DNA from: Engraulis encrasicolus
Lineage: Eukaryota; Chordata; Actinopteri; Clupeiformes; Engraulidae
Assembly: GCF_034702125.1 (NCBI RefSeq)
Contig: NC_085876.1
Location: forward strand, 27,205,552 to 27,269,551
DNA length: 64,000 bases
Direction: 5' to 3'
Shown: one piece after another, positions 1 through 11,539 of the stretch
Position numbering within the stretch: the first letter of the stretch is position 1
Layout: every line of letters starts with the position of its first letter
Translations under genes and position numbers: made by a program
Notes under the pieces: generated by a model
Told to the model about the DNA's origin: nothing
Database searches by the model: none
What the model saw: only the letters and a program-made list of their open reading frames with translations

Positions 1-429
1 CTGTTACTTAATGCTCTCAGTAATGTCATAGCAATGCTGTTATAATGTAGTTGAGTATTTTCAGCAAATAGTGAATAGGCCCGCCGGCAACCCCATTTGC
101 AGTAAGAGGCTACGCAAGGATTGATGTTTGTCTGTGTTTGTCGCAGGGTGACAGTGTTTAAGAGCAAATGTGAAGGCAATATGTACTATATTTAATAATT
201 AATATTCATCATTATTATTATTATAGGAATATTTTATGTTGTGAAAGACGCACGGATAGGATAGGCTACTTGCACTGTAGCACCGTAGTCTTAGTTTCGC
301 TACACGTTAATCTTAATCAAATCCATAGAGAAATGTGAGACATTGTTCATTGTTTGATCACTAACTTTCAAAGATAGGCCTTTCCACCTTTTGACAGTCA
401 GTTTGTGCTGCAGTCCTTTTTTTTTAACA
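1..429. other. Left-edge non-coding sequence
   Basis: AT-rich sequence with no supportable gene. A short T run near 415-424 precedes the degenerate end of the neighbouring SPRY pseudogene. Nothing else was recognised. Confidence 0.6.
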
Positions 430-1236
430 GCCAATTTCTAAAATAGGAAAGCACTCTCAGTGAAATTGTTTGTGTGTATGTGTTTTGTTATCACAGTCAG
501 AGAATGACAGCTTTCCTCTGCCCCACTCCAGCTGCACTCTGATCCTCTGGAGTTGGTGGTATGTGCTCCACGTATGTGTGGCGTGGTAGGTGCTCCATAT
601 TTACCAACACAATAATACACACACCACAGTCCATTGGAGCAGCGGTTCCCAAACTTTTTTCCCCGCGCACCCCCTTTCACATTTCAATGTGGTTCGCGCA
701 CCCCCTACGCGAATGTTGCACCATCGCACATTTTGGGTAATCCTGATTTCCAATCAGACGTTTTTTTCTGCCATCATTACAATGGAACTTATTGCATGAC
801 AAGTCTATGAGTTATAAATTACACTTTCAATTCATCAAACAATTAAAACTACCTGACGTTCATTAATGCTGGATAAAAAAAACCACACATATCCACCATT
901 GCTCTATTCAGCTCGCGCACCCCCTGGTGACAGGCCGTGCACCCCCAGGGGTGCACGCACCACAGTTTGGGAAACCCTGCATTGGAGGACAAGTCTGCCT
1001 TCTTCTGGAGAGACTCTGCCATCACACCCACATGCCACCATGTGTTCTCCCCAACCTCCACTTCCCAGCAGTGTGTCCCTGAGTTAAAGCCCTCAGAACC
1101 CCTGGAAGCAGAGACCCAGATTAAATTTCTCTAGGTTAACAGTTAACTGCTGCCTCTCATCACCAAGCCTCACTCGTCAGATCTTCAGAGAGGATGAGTT
1201 GTGGGTGCGCAGTGTTGGGATCCAGAATAACAGGTG
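430..1236 (-). pseudogene. Broken PRY-SPRY (B30.2) exon of a TRIM-like gene
   Basis: Read on the minus strand, both halves (about 980-1236 and 430-639) match the intact SPRY exon at 5339-5880 nearly base for base over long stretches, including the block coding for [13 protein letters not shown]. It is not functional. A 340-bp hAT-like element (640-979) splits it. Around 1090-1105 an extra base shifts the frame relative to the intact copy and brings a TGA into frame. The 3' end is too degenerate to show a matching stop. The AG before the exon (near 1237) is conserved, so it arose from genomic duplication rather than from a spliced transcript. No RING or coiled-coil exon of this copy lies in the window. 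It is best read as the remains of a tandem TRIM duplicate next to the intact gene. Confidence 0.88.
640..979. mobile_element. hAT-like non-autonomous element, 340 bp
   Basis: Starts CAGCGGTTCCCAAAC and ends with the near-complement GTTTGGGAAACCCTG. It is flanked by a perfect 8-bp duplication CATTGGAG (632-639 and 980-987), the target-site length of hAT transposons. The interior is rich in GCGCACCCCC-type runs and has no transposase frame. Confidence 0.88.
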
Positions 1237-1311
1237 CTGCAGAGAGGAATACCACATACATGAGCTGAATACAGAATGGTATGGATTAGGGATGTGATGT
1301 GGTGGCAACAT

Positions 1312-1400
1312 GCATTAACCCATTTTAGCCTGATGCTGCGTATACCTTGTTTGACCTTTGGTGCCTGGAGCGACATATACACTGTATTCAGGCTCTTGAG
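1312..1400 (-). repeat. Fragment of interspersed repeat R2
   Basis: On the minus strand this carries the CTCAAGAGCCTGAAT and AGCATCAGGCT-type blocks also seen at 31975-32095 and 47855-47945. It is a truncated copy of the same dispersed family. Confidence 0.6.
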
Positions 1401-2600
1401 ATTTCAGTTTTATTATTAACAATGTGTGTATGTTAGAGCTGAATAAACAATGCAAAATGAGGGTGCTTGCTTTTCAACGCAACTTATTTCATGTTTGTAT
1501 GTGCTTTGGAGGCTGAAATATTTAGGTTATACAGTTTTTCTCAATTGGTTTTGTTCGTTTCTCGAATCTCTCTCACAATTTGCAAAACATAAAATTCATT
1601 CTCATAACAGCTTTAACAAATGGCAAAACACTGTGGATGACTTGCAAAACCAAGTCTCTTGCTCAAAATCCGTAGTTTGTCTTTCAAAAGCAAGTTTTTC
1701 TGTCTATGAACATGTCAGTGCCATCAGAATAGCTAGTTAGTCAGATAGTTAGTTATTGTGGCATAGTGTATGGACAAGCTAGTCAACTCGATTTGTCATG
1801 TTGTCAATTGACTAGTACACTCTTGAGGATCTTTTCTGAAGTGAAATGTTGTTTAGATTGGATGGGACATGTTGTAAATTCGACTTTATATTACATTGAT
1901 CTGATAATATTGTACTGATATACATTTAGAGTATGACCTATTTATTGACAGGTTTTCTCATTACAAAATGGAAAAAATAGCCAACTCTGGTTGAGGTGTC
2001 AAAATGCACCCTCTAGCACGCCTTTTTACTTGTCTTGCAGGCCTATGTGAAAAAAACATAGAACTGTATAGCAAAATAAATTTGAAGCAATACACTGATA
2101 CTGTATAAAGTGTACTTACTGTCTTGTGAAATTCTAGGTAAATATTGTAATTTTGCGTGGAGCGTAATTATAAAGGGCACATGAGGCATAGAGTAATGTA
2201 ATGCAGTACAGTGCCTATTACATGCCTGTTTTCTCTTTCCCTTCTACTGCCTTTGATTAGAGAGAGTCAATATTTAGCCTACCTGCGAGCAATTTACCAA
2301 TTCAGATCACATTTATAGAAAAATGGAAATTATACAGTGCTTACGTAACACATTATGACAGCTTGGTATATTATTTTGCATGTCAAGACTTATACTATGA
2401 CCTAGGGCCTAAATGTTTTGGGGGATGAGATAGATTCATGTATTCAGTGACAAAGCTTTTTGAGTGATATGACAAAAGCAATTGATAACGTACGAACAAA
2501 TTGTACACAACCTTTTTATGGTGGACAAATGCATTTGCTATATGCTAAAAACAATGAGAAACTGATTTTATCATGTGCACAGTGTAGGGGTAATCCCACA
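1401..2600. other. AT-rich intergenic DNA
   Basis: No gene seen. At 1530-1547 ACAGTTTTTCTCAATTG resembles a short transposon end. Its inverse occurs at 4719-4736, about 3.2 kb away, but without a clean target duplication. Confidence 0.4.
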
Positions 2601-2615
2601 TTGATGGACGTGAGG

Positions 2616-4560
2616 AATATTCTTCCTCACGCAAGGGCACCAAAATATGTAGGTTCTACTACATTTATGGGTACGGGGACTATTCTTCCTCACACACGGG
2701 CACCAAAATATGTAGGGTCAACTACAATTAATGGGTACGACGTTAAATGTAAGGGAAGTACAGTAATGTAATTATAATTACATTAATAAGTATACAATTC
2801 TTATACAGTTCCAAATATGTAATGTGCTATTACTATATGTGAGGAATAAGAGTATAAGAAATGATGCACGAAGAGTGTGTTAAACTCTTCACGCTGGGTA
2901 TCAATAATGTGTAGGTGTGTACTTATGGAATCGTCAATTGTCTAATTAATGATTGCATAAAACACGGTTCATGACCGTCTCATAAAATCATGACCATTAT
3001 TGACTAATAATCTGAAGGTTTTGTGTGAATTCTTTTCTGGTTGACTTCGTAGAAATTGTTCAAATAAGACAAACACGGTTCACCACAATGTACATTTATT
3101 GTAAAAGCATCATCCGGTCATAACACTGATACAGCCAATGTGCCTTGCAGGGCATAAGAACTTAAGTAAAATATACAATATATACACAGGGTATGGGAGG
3201 ATGCGCTATGCGTGTGTGTGTGTGTGTGTGTGTACGCTATGCGAGAGAGAGAAAGAGAGAGAGAGAGGAGGGGCGAGTGGCGAGCGCTTTCTGTGAGCGC
3301 CGCGCACCTCTGTTACCGCTTGTGCGGAGCGGTGGGAGGAGAGAGAGAGAGAGATGTATGTTCTATGAACTATGGTTCAAATGATTCTGCGCAGCGCTTG
3401 CGCGCAGGACCGAAATATGAGATACGAGGAGGGGCGTTAAGCTTTCGGCTGATGAAGCGGGAACTTATCTTCAAGATGAGAATTCAAGCTAATCAGAGAA
3501 TACTGTCCTTTGTCTAAAGGCTTTACAGTATGTGTGGGGGGAGGGAAAAGGGAGCGCTTGGCGCGCTTTTCCGACAATAGCTTACGTCCTCGACTCGATA
3601 ACTCTATGGGTTAAAACACGGGTACGTGTATCTCTGTGAGTGGATAATTTACATGTGGGTGCAAGTATGCCAATCCTGCAACTACAGTAAACTAAGAATA
3701 GCGTGTGGCTATTTGTGGTGATGAGAGGGGAGAAAGAGAGAAAGAAAAGAAAGAACAGATAGAACAAAATAACCCAAAATAAAATATATCACACTCTACA
3801 AGTGTGGATATTTAAACACAACTCCTCAAAGCTATGTAACAGTTCTAACTGCATATGCCCAATTTCAGTGCTTACTGCGTTATCCTTGGTAGGAAGAGAG
3901 AGAGAAATCCTTTGATCTCTCTGGCGAGGGTTCTCCAAGCGATACCACGCGGTTCCGGCGCGAGGCTGCAATATGTCCAAAAAAAGGTCTTGCTTCGTTG
4001 AACGGGGAAAGGAAGGGTATTTCGTTGTGTAATCCGATTGTCTTTGCGGTGCCGTCCTGCGAAGGTCCAGTGGGAAAGGAAGGTGCACGTAGGTCCGTTC
4101 CACGCGTAGTCACTATACCGGCTGTCCACTCTCTTGGGGGGGGGACAGACAATCAGGCTCAGCCGAGTCTTCGTAGACTCTAGGCGAGGTCCTTGATCTC
4201 GGACGTACCAGTAAAAAGATTAACAATTGTCCGTACAAAAGTTATCCTATAGCGCGTGAGTTCCTCGTGGGTCCTGACTCACTGCTCTCCTAGTAGGGTT
4301 CGCAAAAGTCAATTGCAATACAAACGAAAACCGGTTGAAGGAAGAAATATATCGACTGTAGTGTTAACCTGGCCAAGATAACTTACAGTTTCAATAATTT
4401 CTAAAATAGACGTCTCTCCAAGGAGACGTGTCCTGGCACGTCTCACATCTCGATGGAGGAAGTGGGCTTCGGGGTGACTCTATTGTTTCATACCTTCACC
4501 TGGGGTTTTATAGGTACAGGGGCGGGGCTGAGCCCGTATGTAATTTGATCAGGTACAGTA
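2616..4560 (-). mobile_element. Candidate LTR-like or promoter-containing retroelement remnant
   Basis: This CpG-rich block differs sharply from its AT-rich surroundings. On the minus strand it shows a GC box (complement of GGGGCGGGGC, 4519-4528) just upstream of a TATA-like CCTATAAAAC (4505-4514), a possible splice donor CTGTAAGTTA near 4385, and AATAAA at 3100-3095. Further down, a 63-bp duplicated unit (about 2619-2744) contains CCTACA-TATTT-TGGTGCCCGTGTG, which could be an LTR end followed by a primer-binding-like TGG. These parts would fit a long LTR or its leader. No gag, pol or env frame is present, and I could not fix the LTR boundaries. A cellular non-coding promoter region is the main alternative. 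Confidence 0.35.
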
Positions 4561-5026
4561 GGAAACAAAATGGTGTCTTTATTTTACAAAATGGTGGGCA
4601 TTCGTAAAATAAGTGGAAATGAATTAAACTTTAGGGGTAATAACGCCTACAATAGGTAACGGTAGGAAGTGAAAATTGAACAAAAACTTTTGAGAATTAT
4701 TATTCTGTAATACAACAATTGAGAAAAACTGTTATGGCACTGTTTCGTTTACATGTTTCTCATATCCAAATGGAGATGCTGCTTCAAAAGCTCAATAATA
4801 TATAAAAGGATGTAATAATTTCCCCAAAGGCATACTCAAATGTTTAAATGTTCAAATGTAAATGTGGTCAAGACTAACACTGTTTGGACTAATATTTGGA
4901 CGTGTACCCCTAGGAGAGCAGCAAGTTGGGCCAGTACTCCCAGAGGACACATACCCATTACTCTACTACTACTCTTCTACACACCATTAGACAAGAGAAA
5001 AGTGCAATCATTAATGAAAAAGTGTA
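4561..5026. other. AT-rich spacer downstream of the TRIM gene
   Basis: No gene recognised. It separates the CpG-rich block from the TRIM 3' end. Confidence 0.5.
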
Positions 5027-5032
5027 TTTATT
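5027..5032 (-). terminator. Candidate poly(A) signal of the TRIM gene
   Basis: AATAAA on the minus strand, about 310 nt past the TRIM stop codon (5341-5339), which is a reasonable 3' UTR length. Confidence 0.5.
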
Positions 5033-5249
5033 AAAATAAAAAAGTACAATTTCAAGTACATTTAAGTCATTAAAAATGTCAATTTGGCCTCGAAGGTCTC
5101 AGTAATAACCATTTTGGTATTAATATATAACCATTAGTAATAGTAACCATTTTGGTATCGTGTACAACAATTCTAAAAGACTGTAATATGACACAGCAAG
5201 ACCATATCAGCACAAGTCTTACATCAGCAAATATTGTGTTAGTGTGCAT

Positions 5250-5281
<32 letters not shown>

Positions 5282-5320
5282 TCTCTCTCTCTCTCTCTCA
5301 CTCTCACTCTCTCACTTATC
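5250..5320. repeat. (CT)n microsatellite in the TRIM 3' UTR
   Basis: CT-rich run broken by TTTCTCTTT. It would be transcribed as GA repeats just after the TRIM stop codon. Confidence 0.85.
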
Positions 5321-5338
5321 ACCCACACACACACCGCT

Positions 5339-5880
5339 CTAGTATCTATGCTGCTCTACCGTTATTAAGGACTTCAGTGGAAGCATCCTCAGAGGACATT
5401 CTTTACAACCAATATTAAAATATGGAAACATTCTCTCAGTGAAAGTGTGTGTGACAGTGTGTAAATGTGTGTTATTATCGGGGTCAGAGAATGACAGCTT
5501 TCCTCTGGCCCAGTCCAGCTGAACTCTGATCCTCTGGAGTTTCTGCTTCACTGGAATGGAGGGCCGTGGTGGGGCATGCGCTCCATAATTACCATCATAA
5601 TAATCCACATACCACCGCCCACTCAAGGATCTGAAGTCTCCATTGCTCTGGACAGACGCTGCCATCACACCCACATGCCACCATGTGTTCTCCCCAACCT
5701 CCACATCCCAGCAGTGTGTCCCTGAGTTAAAGCCCTCGGAGCCCAGGACACAGAGACCCTGATCAAATCTCTCTGGGTTATCAGGAAGCTGCTGTTTCTC
5801 ATCACCAAGCCTCACACTGGTCAGATCCTCAGACAGGATCAGTTGTGGGTGTGCAGTGTTGGGGTCCAGAGTAACAGTGG
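5339..5880 (-). CDS. TRIM exon 6: PRY-SPRY (B30.2) domain and stop
   Basis: Opens with [11 protein letters not shown], carries the W-D-V-E-V-G and [12 protein letters not shown] motifs, and ends in TAG at 5341-5339. The domain is full length. Confidence 0.95.
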
Positions 5881-6313
5881 CTGCAGAGAGGAAGAAACAA
5901 TAAAGGGACATTCAGACCGACATAGAACCGTGCCGGTGCTCGTTCCTGCACCTACTCTCAAACCGAAAGTTGGTTTATGATGCGAGCTGAAAAATGCTTT
6001 TTGTCCTTCTGCGTACCATGACGACAATGTGGATGTCAGCATGTTTATATGGGTAACAAATCACTACAGGTCACTACAGAACAGTGCAGAGCCTGGTATG
6101 AACATGAGTGGTTTGTAGGTAAGCACTGGCGCGGGCAGTATGAGTGGTAGGGAATGGTGATGTGAAGGACAGTAACGCGCACAAGCTGAACATTGAACTG
6201 AATGGTCTCTATGTGTGTGCCAGGGTTTCAGCATGTGACTGTGTCTAACAGTACGGTAAGTTTCTTTGAATGTGCCGTATGGGTGTGTGGCCCTGTGTGC
6301 CTCTGCGTGTGTA

Positions 6314-6347
<34 letters not shown>

Positions 6348-9300
6348 CCTGTGTGCGTGTGATTGACCAAGTTGTATGCTTGCTTGTATGTTTGCACTTA
6401 CCTTTTTATAGTGTGTGTGTATGTTGGTGCCTGTGTGTCTGTGTGTGTGTGCGTGCACCTGCAGGTGTGTATTTGTGTAATTAATTATGCGCACATATAT
6501 TTACGTGTGTGTGTGTGTGTGTGTGTGTGTGTCACAGGGGTGACTATGTCAAGTGGGGGAGGGAACCATGATTTTGGACGCTTGTTTTATAGTGGGACAT
6601 TGGAGTGCAACACACTGGTAAACAGACATGGCGGCCCCTATGAGTTGCCGTGGAAGTGTGCGCAATCAGATGAATGGCTACAGGTGTGGGGACTGAGGAG
6701 AGACGCGTGATTGGAGCGCACTGTGAGGCCAACAGTTATATGGCAGCTACGAGACACGAAAGGAGAAAGGCTTGGAAAGGAAGACTCAAGGAGAGAGAGA
6801 CTGCGACGGCCAGCACGCAGCAGACGGAGGAGGCATACGCAGCCGGTATCCGGACGGGGCCAGAATGTGAGATGGAACTGGAACTCTTGACGATCCTAGG
6901 GATCGAGGCGGCCTGGAGCTCGAAGGAAGAGTCGGACGGCGTAGTGCCCGAATGAAGTCCGTGACCTGAGCCCAGGGGTTTCTGCGAAGTTGGAGATGGA
7001 GGGGTGAGATCACTCACCCCTCAATGAGTTAAGTTCATGTTCGTTACCTGGTCACCGTGGTTATGCCCGTGATGCCCCCGCTTGGATGTGCTGCGCTCCC
7101 CCCCCCCCTCCCATCTCTCTGGGTCCCCCGTGCTGTGGCAGAGATGTTTATGTAACCGCCTAGTCAGTTAACGCAGTGGGATCGCTACTCTCATTTTGGT
7201 TTAGTGTGCTGTGCCATTTTGTGTGCCATGTTTCCCTTCTTAAGCATGATGTGTGAAACACTTAATGTGTGGATTGATTCACGAATAATTGTAGTCCCCT
7301 GAGTAGTGACCCCCTGTTTAGCTGGGTAGCTTATTTTAGTAACCTGCTAGCTGTGCTCGTTTAAACACAAACGCCGGCTAGTGACTCCTCCCCACCTGTT
7401 CCTCCAGCCACGCCCAGGAGAGGAGCCCAGACGAGAACCTGATGTTGCCTGCAACCAGACCCAACGCTGCAGGCCACACGAAGATGAACTTGGGGTTTGT
7501 GGGAAACTGAGTAGTTGGGACTATTTTAGAGAAAAAGGACTGATGCAGAATTGGACACTTCTGACATGGGTGCAATGGACAAATGAATATAATTGTTAAA
7601 TTTTTATTCTGGTGTCCTGGTGTGTCTGTGGGTATGTTCCTCAGGGTAGCTGGTAGTAAAAGGGGGCGCCGGTACGTCCCCTACCCGAGACATGTGTATG
7701 TACCACTTACTGACTTGAACAATCTCCTGCATTTTCTCCCAGACTCTGAACTTCAAGTTGCCCAAGTGCTTTGCCACACTGATCAGGGCTCCTGAAAGCC
7801 TCTGTGGATCCTGCAGTGTGCACTGGGCTCTGGAATAACATTCAGGAGTCAGTGCTGCTGGGTTGGTTTGAATTCAGAACCACTACAGACAAGTGAGAGA
7901 CAGGAGGCACATCACTCACCTTTTCACTGTGCTTTTGTAGTTCTGGAAAGAAATAGAATATTGTTGAAACCTCCTTGTTTTGCATTTATTTATTTTAATC
8001 ATTTTGTGAATTGCATTCATCAATACCATGGCTTTCAACACTCTGTGCCACAAACTTATCCAGACAAGTAATGATACGTGCCTTACACATATGTGTATTA
8101 TGCATTATTATGTAATATTCTCGGTCTGTGAAGCTATCTTTTGATTTCCTTTTTAGATGCGTCCTTGAATCTCTATAAGAGGGCATGTCCGTCTGTCTGA
8201 AACGCATTCTTTAAATCAGCCAAAACACGATCTTGCTGCCATTTTTCACATCACTCGCTTCATATTTGTGCTTTAGACATGGGGGCCGCTAGGGGGGGGG
8301 AAAGTGGTACAGATTCTAAGGGCCCAAGCACTGATAGGGGCCCTTAAGGGGGCCCAAGCACTGAGAGGGGCCCTTAAGGGGGGCCAAAATTCGAATCTTT
8401 CATGGGGCCCAACATTTCTGGCAGCGCCCCTGCTTTTAGACGCATATTTGCCCGCCTGTTGGACTTGTTACTAACAGCTCTGTTCACCACAGTAACTGAT
8501 GGACAAACAAAGAATGAAAAGGTTACTGGTATATCTGATGAGAGGTTTAGAAATATATTGTATGGTTTTATGATTCAGCACATCTTGTTGTATACCTGTT
8601 TTAAAATACCAAAGTATTGATTCTAATGCAGTAGTTTCAAGTGTGTCTGATTCATTACAAACAAAAATATTATATGACAGACGCACAGACTCAACAGCCG
8701 GACAACCCGAAGTACCTACCGGCAGGTGAAGGCAAAATAATAATCTCATTGCCAAAAAAAGAGTGTACCTACCTGCAGGAATGTGACATCACCAGCTTCC
8801 ATCTCCTCCTCTATGTCTCTGATTGTGTCTGAAAGAGATGAGATCTCTCTACTCAGCTTATCAATCTTCTCCTTTATCATCTGACTCTTCTGTTCCTCTT
8901 CCTCCCTCAGTGCAGCTATCCTGGCTGCCTCTTCATCTTGTAGAAACTGGTGAAGCTTCTCAAACTCCTCCTTGATCTGCTTCTCAGTGTTATGGACCTG
9001 AGTCTATAAACATAAACATATAGGCCTAATTATAACACAAATTAATGTCATAACTAGGTCTATGCAGTCGCCTCCGACTGCTAAAGGTAGGCTATATCCC
9101 CGAAACGCGACGCTTCCACTCCCCCATCATTCCTACCACTCCCGTCCACCTAGTTATAAAAGTATATATATTAAATACAAAATATATATATTGTAGCGAA
9201 GGGGAGTAGAGTTGCCCAGGTGGGATGCGAACCCAGACCTTCTGAGGTAGTAAACTGAGGCTCTGACTGCTACACCAAAGAGCCAGGCTCGTTGTTGTAA

Positions 9301-11291
9301 CAGTCAGAACACACAGACAACCCTAGTGGTCACTCCATCACACTGCCTTCCCCTTCAGGAAGCGCACCTGGCCGTGTGCATCACACACTCATGATGTCCC
9401 TCACGCAACTGCCCATCATCAATGTTTCACCCATCACTGGGGTCACCAATCCTGGGGGTCCCTCACATGAAATTACGGCTCACACACAATGGGTACGCTT
9501 CCGATGTCCTCACGGTAACCATCCCGCTTCTGACACCATTTGTAGTGAAGGGGAGTGGAGTTGCCCTGGTAGGACTCGAACCCAGACCTTCTGGGGTAGT
9601 AAAAATGGGGCTCTGACCGCTACACCAAAGAGCCAGGCTTGTCATAACACAAGGTCATAACACAACCAGAACCCTAGTGATAGTCACTCCATCACATAAT
9701 TATAAATATATAAAATAATATCTATACTGTACATACCGTAGATCAGTGCAGTGCATAGACGTAACAATAAACAACTATTGTGAAAGCGGATCTAAAAAGA
9801 AAAATGGGGCAAATGAGGTATCAATCCACCCAGTCAGAAGTTAGGGGCCAACGGAAAATTCTGCCATTTTGAAAGTGTTGGCCTCCAAAATCTAATCCGT
9901 ACATGAATCTACCCTAGAGCATCAACACACTGAGTCTGGAACCAATCCATCCACCCGGTCAGAAGTTATGGGCCAAAGAAAAATTCGTCCATCTTGAATT
10001 CAGCCATCTTGAAAGTGTTGGCCTCCAAAATCTAATCAGTTCATGAACCTACACTAGAACTAAAGCATCAACACACAGAATCTAGGATAAATCCATCCAT
10101 CCGGTCAGAAGTTATGAGCAAAAACAAAAATTCAGCCATCTTGAATTCAGCCATCTTGAAAGTTTTGGCCTCCAAACTCGAGTCGGTTCATATACCTACC
10201 CTAGAGCCTTAACACACCGAATCTGGGACAAATAAATCCCTCCGGTCAGAAGTTATGGGCTGAAAAAAAAATTCCATCTTGAATTCAGCCATCTTGAAAG
10301 TGTTGGCCTCCAAAACCTAATCAGTTCATGAACCTACACTAGAACTAGAGCATCAACACACCGAATCTAGGACAAATCCATCCATCCGGTCAAAAGTTAT
10401 GGGCCGAAAAAAGTTCAGCCATCTTGAATTCAGCCATCTTGAAAGTTTTGACCTCCAAACTTGTGTCGGTTCATATACCTACCTTAGAGCCTTAACACAC
10501 CGAATCTGGGAAAAGTCCATCCATCCGTTCAAAAGTTATCGCATTAACACAAAAAAAGATCTAATGCAGTGGACGCGGCAAAACTATTACATTCCTGACA
10601 CTCCACGTTTCGGGGATATTATCCAGATAATTTGTAACAAATCTCAAACCCCTCAAATGAGGGTCTTTCTTTGAAGGTCTTTCTTTGAACCATGTCTCAC
10701 CTTAATGTGAGCTGCTGTTTGGTCACAGAGGATTTTTACTTCTTCTAATTTCTTCAGTGTCTGTTGTAAAGGCTGCAATTGGATCTTGAGCTCTCCCTGA
10801 AATGAATGAACACTATTTTAGGCCACAGTATCAAAATAATAATGGCTAAATTAGCGAAGGGGTTAGGTTACTGGGCACCATTTAGGCCTAGATTACTAGA
10901 TTCTCACCTTGCGTTCAGGTGCTGCTTCATCTATAGGTCTAATGTTGTGATTTTCATGTTTCGATGAGTCTCGACAAACCCAACACACAGTTTCTTTATC
11001 CTCTAGACAGAAGAGCTTGAGCTTCTCACTGTGCAGACTGCAGAGCACCTCAGACCCAGCTGAAGCTCTCTCTTGTAGAAAGGTCTCACACAAGTTCCTT
11101 AACGCCATGTTGGGTGGACAGTTTTCTGAGCATTTTCTCCTGCAGTATGGGCATTCTCTAGATCCCTTCCTCTCCCAGAACTGCTGCAGACAGGCCTTAC
11201 ACACACTGTGAGCACACTTCAGCATGACAGGATCCTTGTAGATGTCACTGCACACAGGACATGTAAGATCTTCTAAGAGCTTTGATGCCAT
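5339..11291 (-). CDS. Intact TRIM (RING/B-box/coiled-coil/PRY-SPRY) protein, zinc-binding protein A33 / TRIM35-39-like
   Basis: Six exons join without a stop: 11291-10908, 10796-10701, 9003-8773, 7942-7920, 7829-7711 and 5880-5339 (384, 96, 231, 23, 119 and 542 nt; 465 codons with the stop). All junctions have GT-AG ends and matching phases. The RING finger uses C11, C14, C26, H28, C31, C34, C47 and C50. B-box 2 uses C84, H87, C95, C103, C106, H112 and H115. Residues about 129-245 form a coiled coil. PRY-SPRY starts near L289-D290-P291-N292-T293-A294 and contains W342-D-V-E-V-G. Proteins of this class are E3 ubiquitin ligases whose SPRY domain binds targets; many fish members are expanded and linked to antiviral or stress responses. 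The Met at 11291 was preferred over an upstream in-frame Met (11348) because it starts the usual Met-Ala-Ser-x-x-x-x-x-D/E-L-T-C-P-V-C leader. The exact orthologue is not clear. Confidence 0.93.
5881..7710. other. TRIM intron 5
   Basis: Contains (TG)n tracts near 6305-6345 and 6503-6532. A GC-richer block at about 6600-7660 has no long frame and looks like an unidentified retroelement or LTR fragment. No gene seen. Confidence 0.45.
7711..7829 (-). CDS. TRIM exon 5: linker before PRY-SPRY
   Basis: 119 nt coding [16 protein letters not shown] and on to F-R-V-W-E-K-M. The acceptor is TATTCCAG (7837-7830), chosen over an AG two bases downstream because only this one keeps phase with the microexon. 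Donor GTCA|GTAAGT. Confidence 0.92.
7920..7942 (-). CDS. TRIM exon 4: 23-nt microexon
   Basis: Codes N-Y-K-S-T-V-K plus two bases of Arg. Flanked by CTTTCCAG and GTGAGTGAT. The 23-nt size and the D/N-Y-K sequence are hallmarks of this exon in TRIM genes. Confidence 0.9.
8281..8425. repeat. GGGGCCC-rich element with internal duplication
   Basis: The unit GGGCCCAAGCACTGA-T/G-AGGGGCCCTTAA is repeated in tandem at about 8319-8385. The flanks (GGGGCCGCTAGGGG and GGCAGCGCCCCTG) resemble a degenerate short transposon. It lies in TRIM intron 3. Confidence 0.5.
8773..9003 (-). CDS. TRIM exon 3: main coiled coil (231 nt)
   Basis: Seventy-seven codons, phase 0 at both ends, from T-Q-V-H-N-T-E-K to G-D-V-T-F-L-Q. 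Heptad-like Glu/Lys/Leu spacing predicts the antiparallel dimer coil typical of TRIM proteins. Confidence 0.93.
9197..9325 (-). mobile_element. tRNA-derived SINE family B, copy 1
   Basis: On the minus strand, GGTGTAGCAGTCAGAG (A-box-like) is followed by GGTCTGGGTTCGCATCCC (B-box-like). The cloverleaf is imperfect and it is not a tRNA gene. A closely related copy lies 344 bp away. Confidence 0.65.
9541..9695 (-). mobile_element. tRNA-derived SINE family B, copy 2
   Basis: Same layout as copy 1, with B-box-like GGTTCGAGTCC on the minus strand. Both copies end in the same CCCTAGTG...TCACTCCATCACA tail, so this may be a local duplication rather than two insertions. Confidence 0.65.
9820..10545. 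repeat. Tandem repeat, ~140-bp unit, dimeric order
   Basis: Five degenerate units. The marker GCCTCCAAA recurs at 9881, 10021, 10168, 10306 and (as ACCTCCAAA) 10451. Units 2 and 4 share CAGTTCATGAACCTACACTA. Units 3 and 5 share TCGGTTCATATACCTACC. It is satellite-like, inside TRIM intron 2. Confidence 0.85.
10701..10796 (-). CDS. TRIM exon 2: start of coiled coil (96 nt)
   Basis: Acceptor TTTCAG|GGAGAG and donor ATTAAG|GTGAGAC. Thirty-two codons rich in Leu, Gln and Lys (for example L-K-K-L-E-E-V-K). The 96-nt length is characteristic of this TRIM class. Confidence 0.92.
10908..11291 (-). CDS. TRIM exon 1: RING finger and B-box 2
   Basis: Codes for residues 1-128. The C3HC4 RING (ligase module) and B-box 2 have every expected metal ligand. 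It ends in phase 0 at donor AAG|GTGAGAA. Confidence 0.95.
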
Positions 11292-11369
11292 TGTCTCCTT
11301 GACAAAATATAACAGAACATCATGCATACAGTATTTTGTTAGATTCACCTGTATGAGAAATCAGTTAAT

Positions 11370-11539
<170 letters not shown>

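Noticed and set aside
3789..4183. Overlapping 60-104-residue frames in the CpG-rich block
   Set aside because: Several frames on both strands are open by composition. None shows a known domain or start context.
1530..4737. A 3.2-kb transposon bounded by ACAGTTTTTCTCAATTG inverted ends
   Set aside because: The inverted match is only about 17 bp, no clean target duplication was seen, and it could be two separate fragments.
9197..9325. tRNA gene
   Set aside because: A- and B-box-like motifs are present but no complete cloverleaf, and related SINE copies exist at 9541 and 20155.
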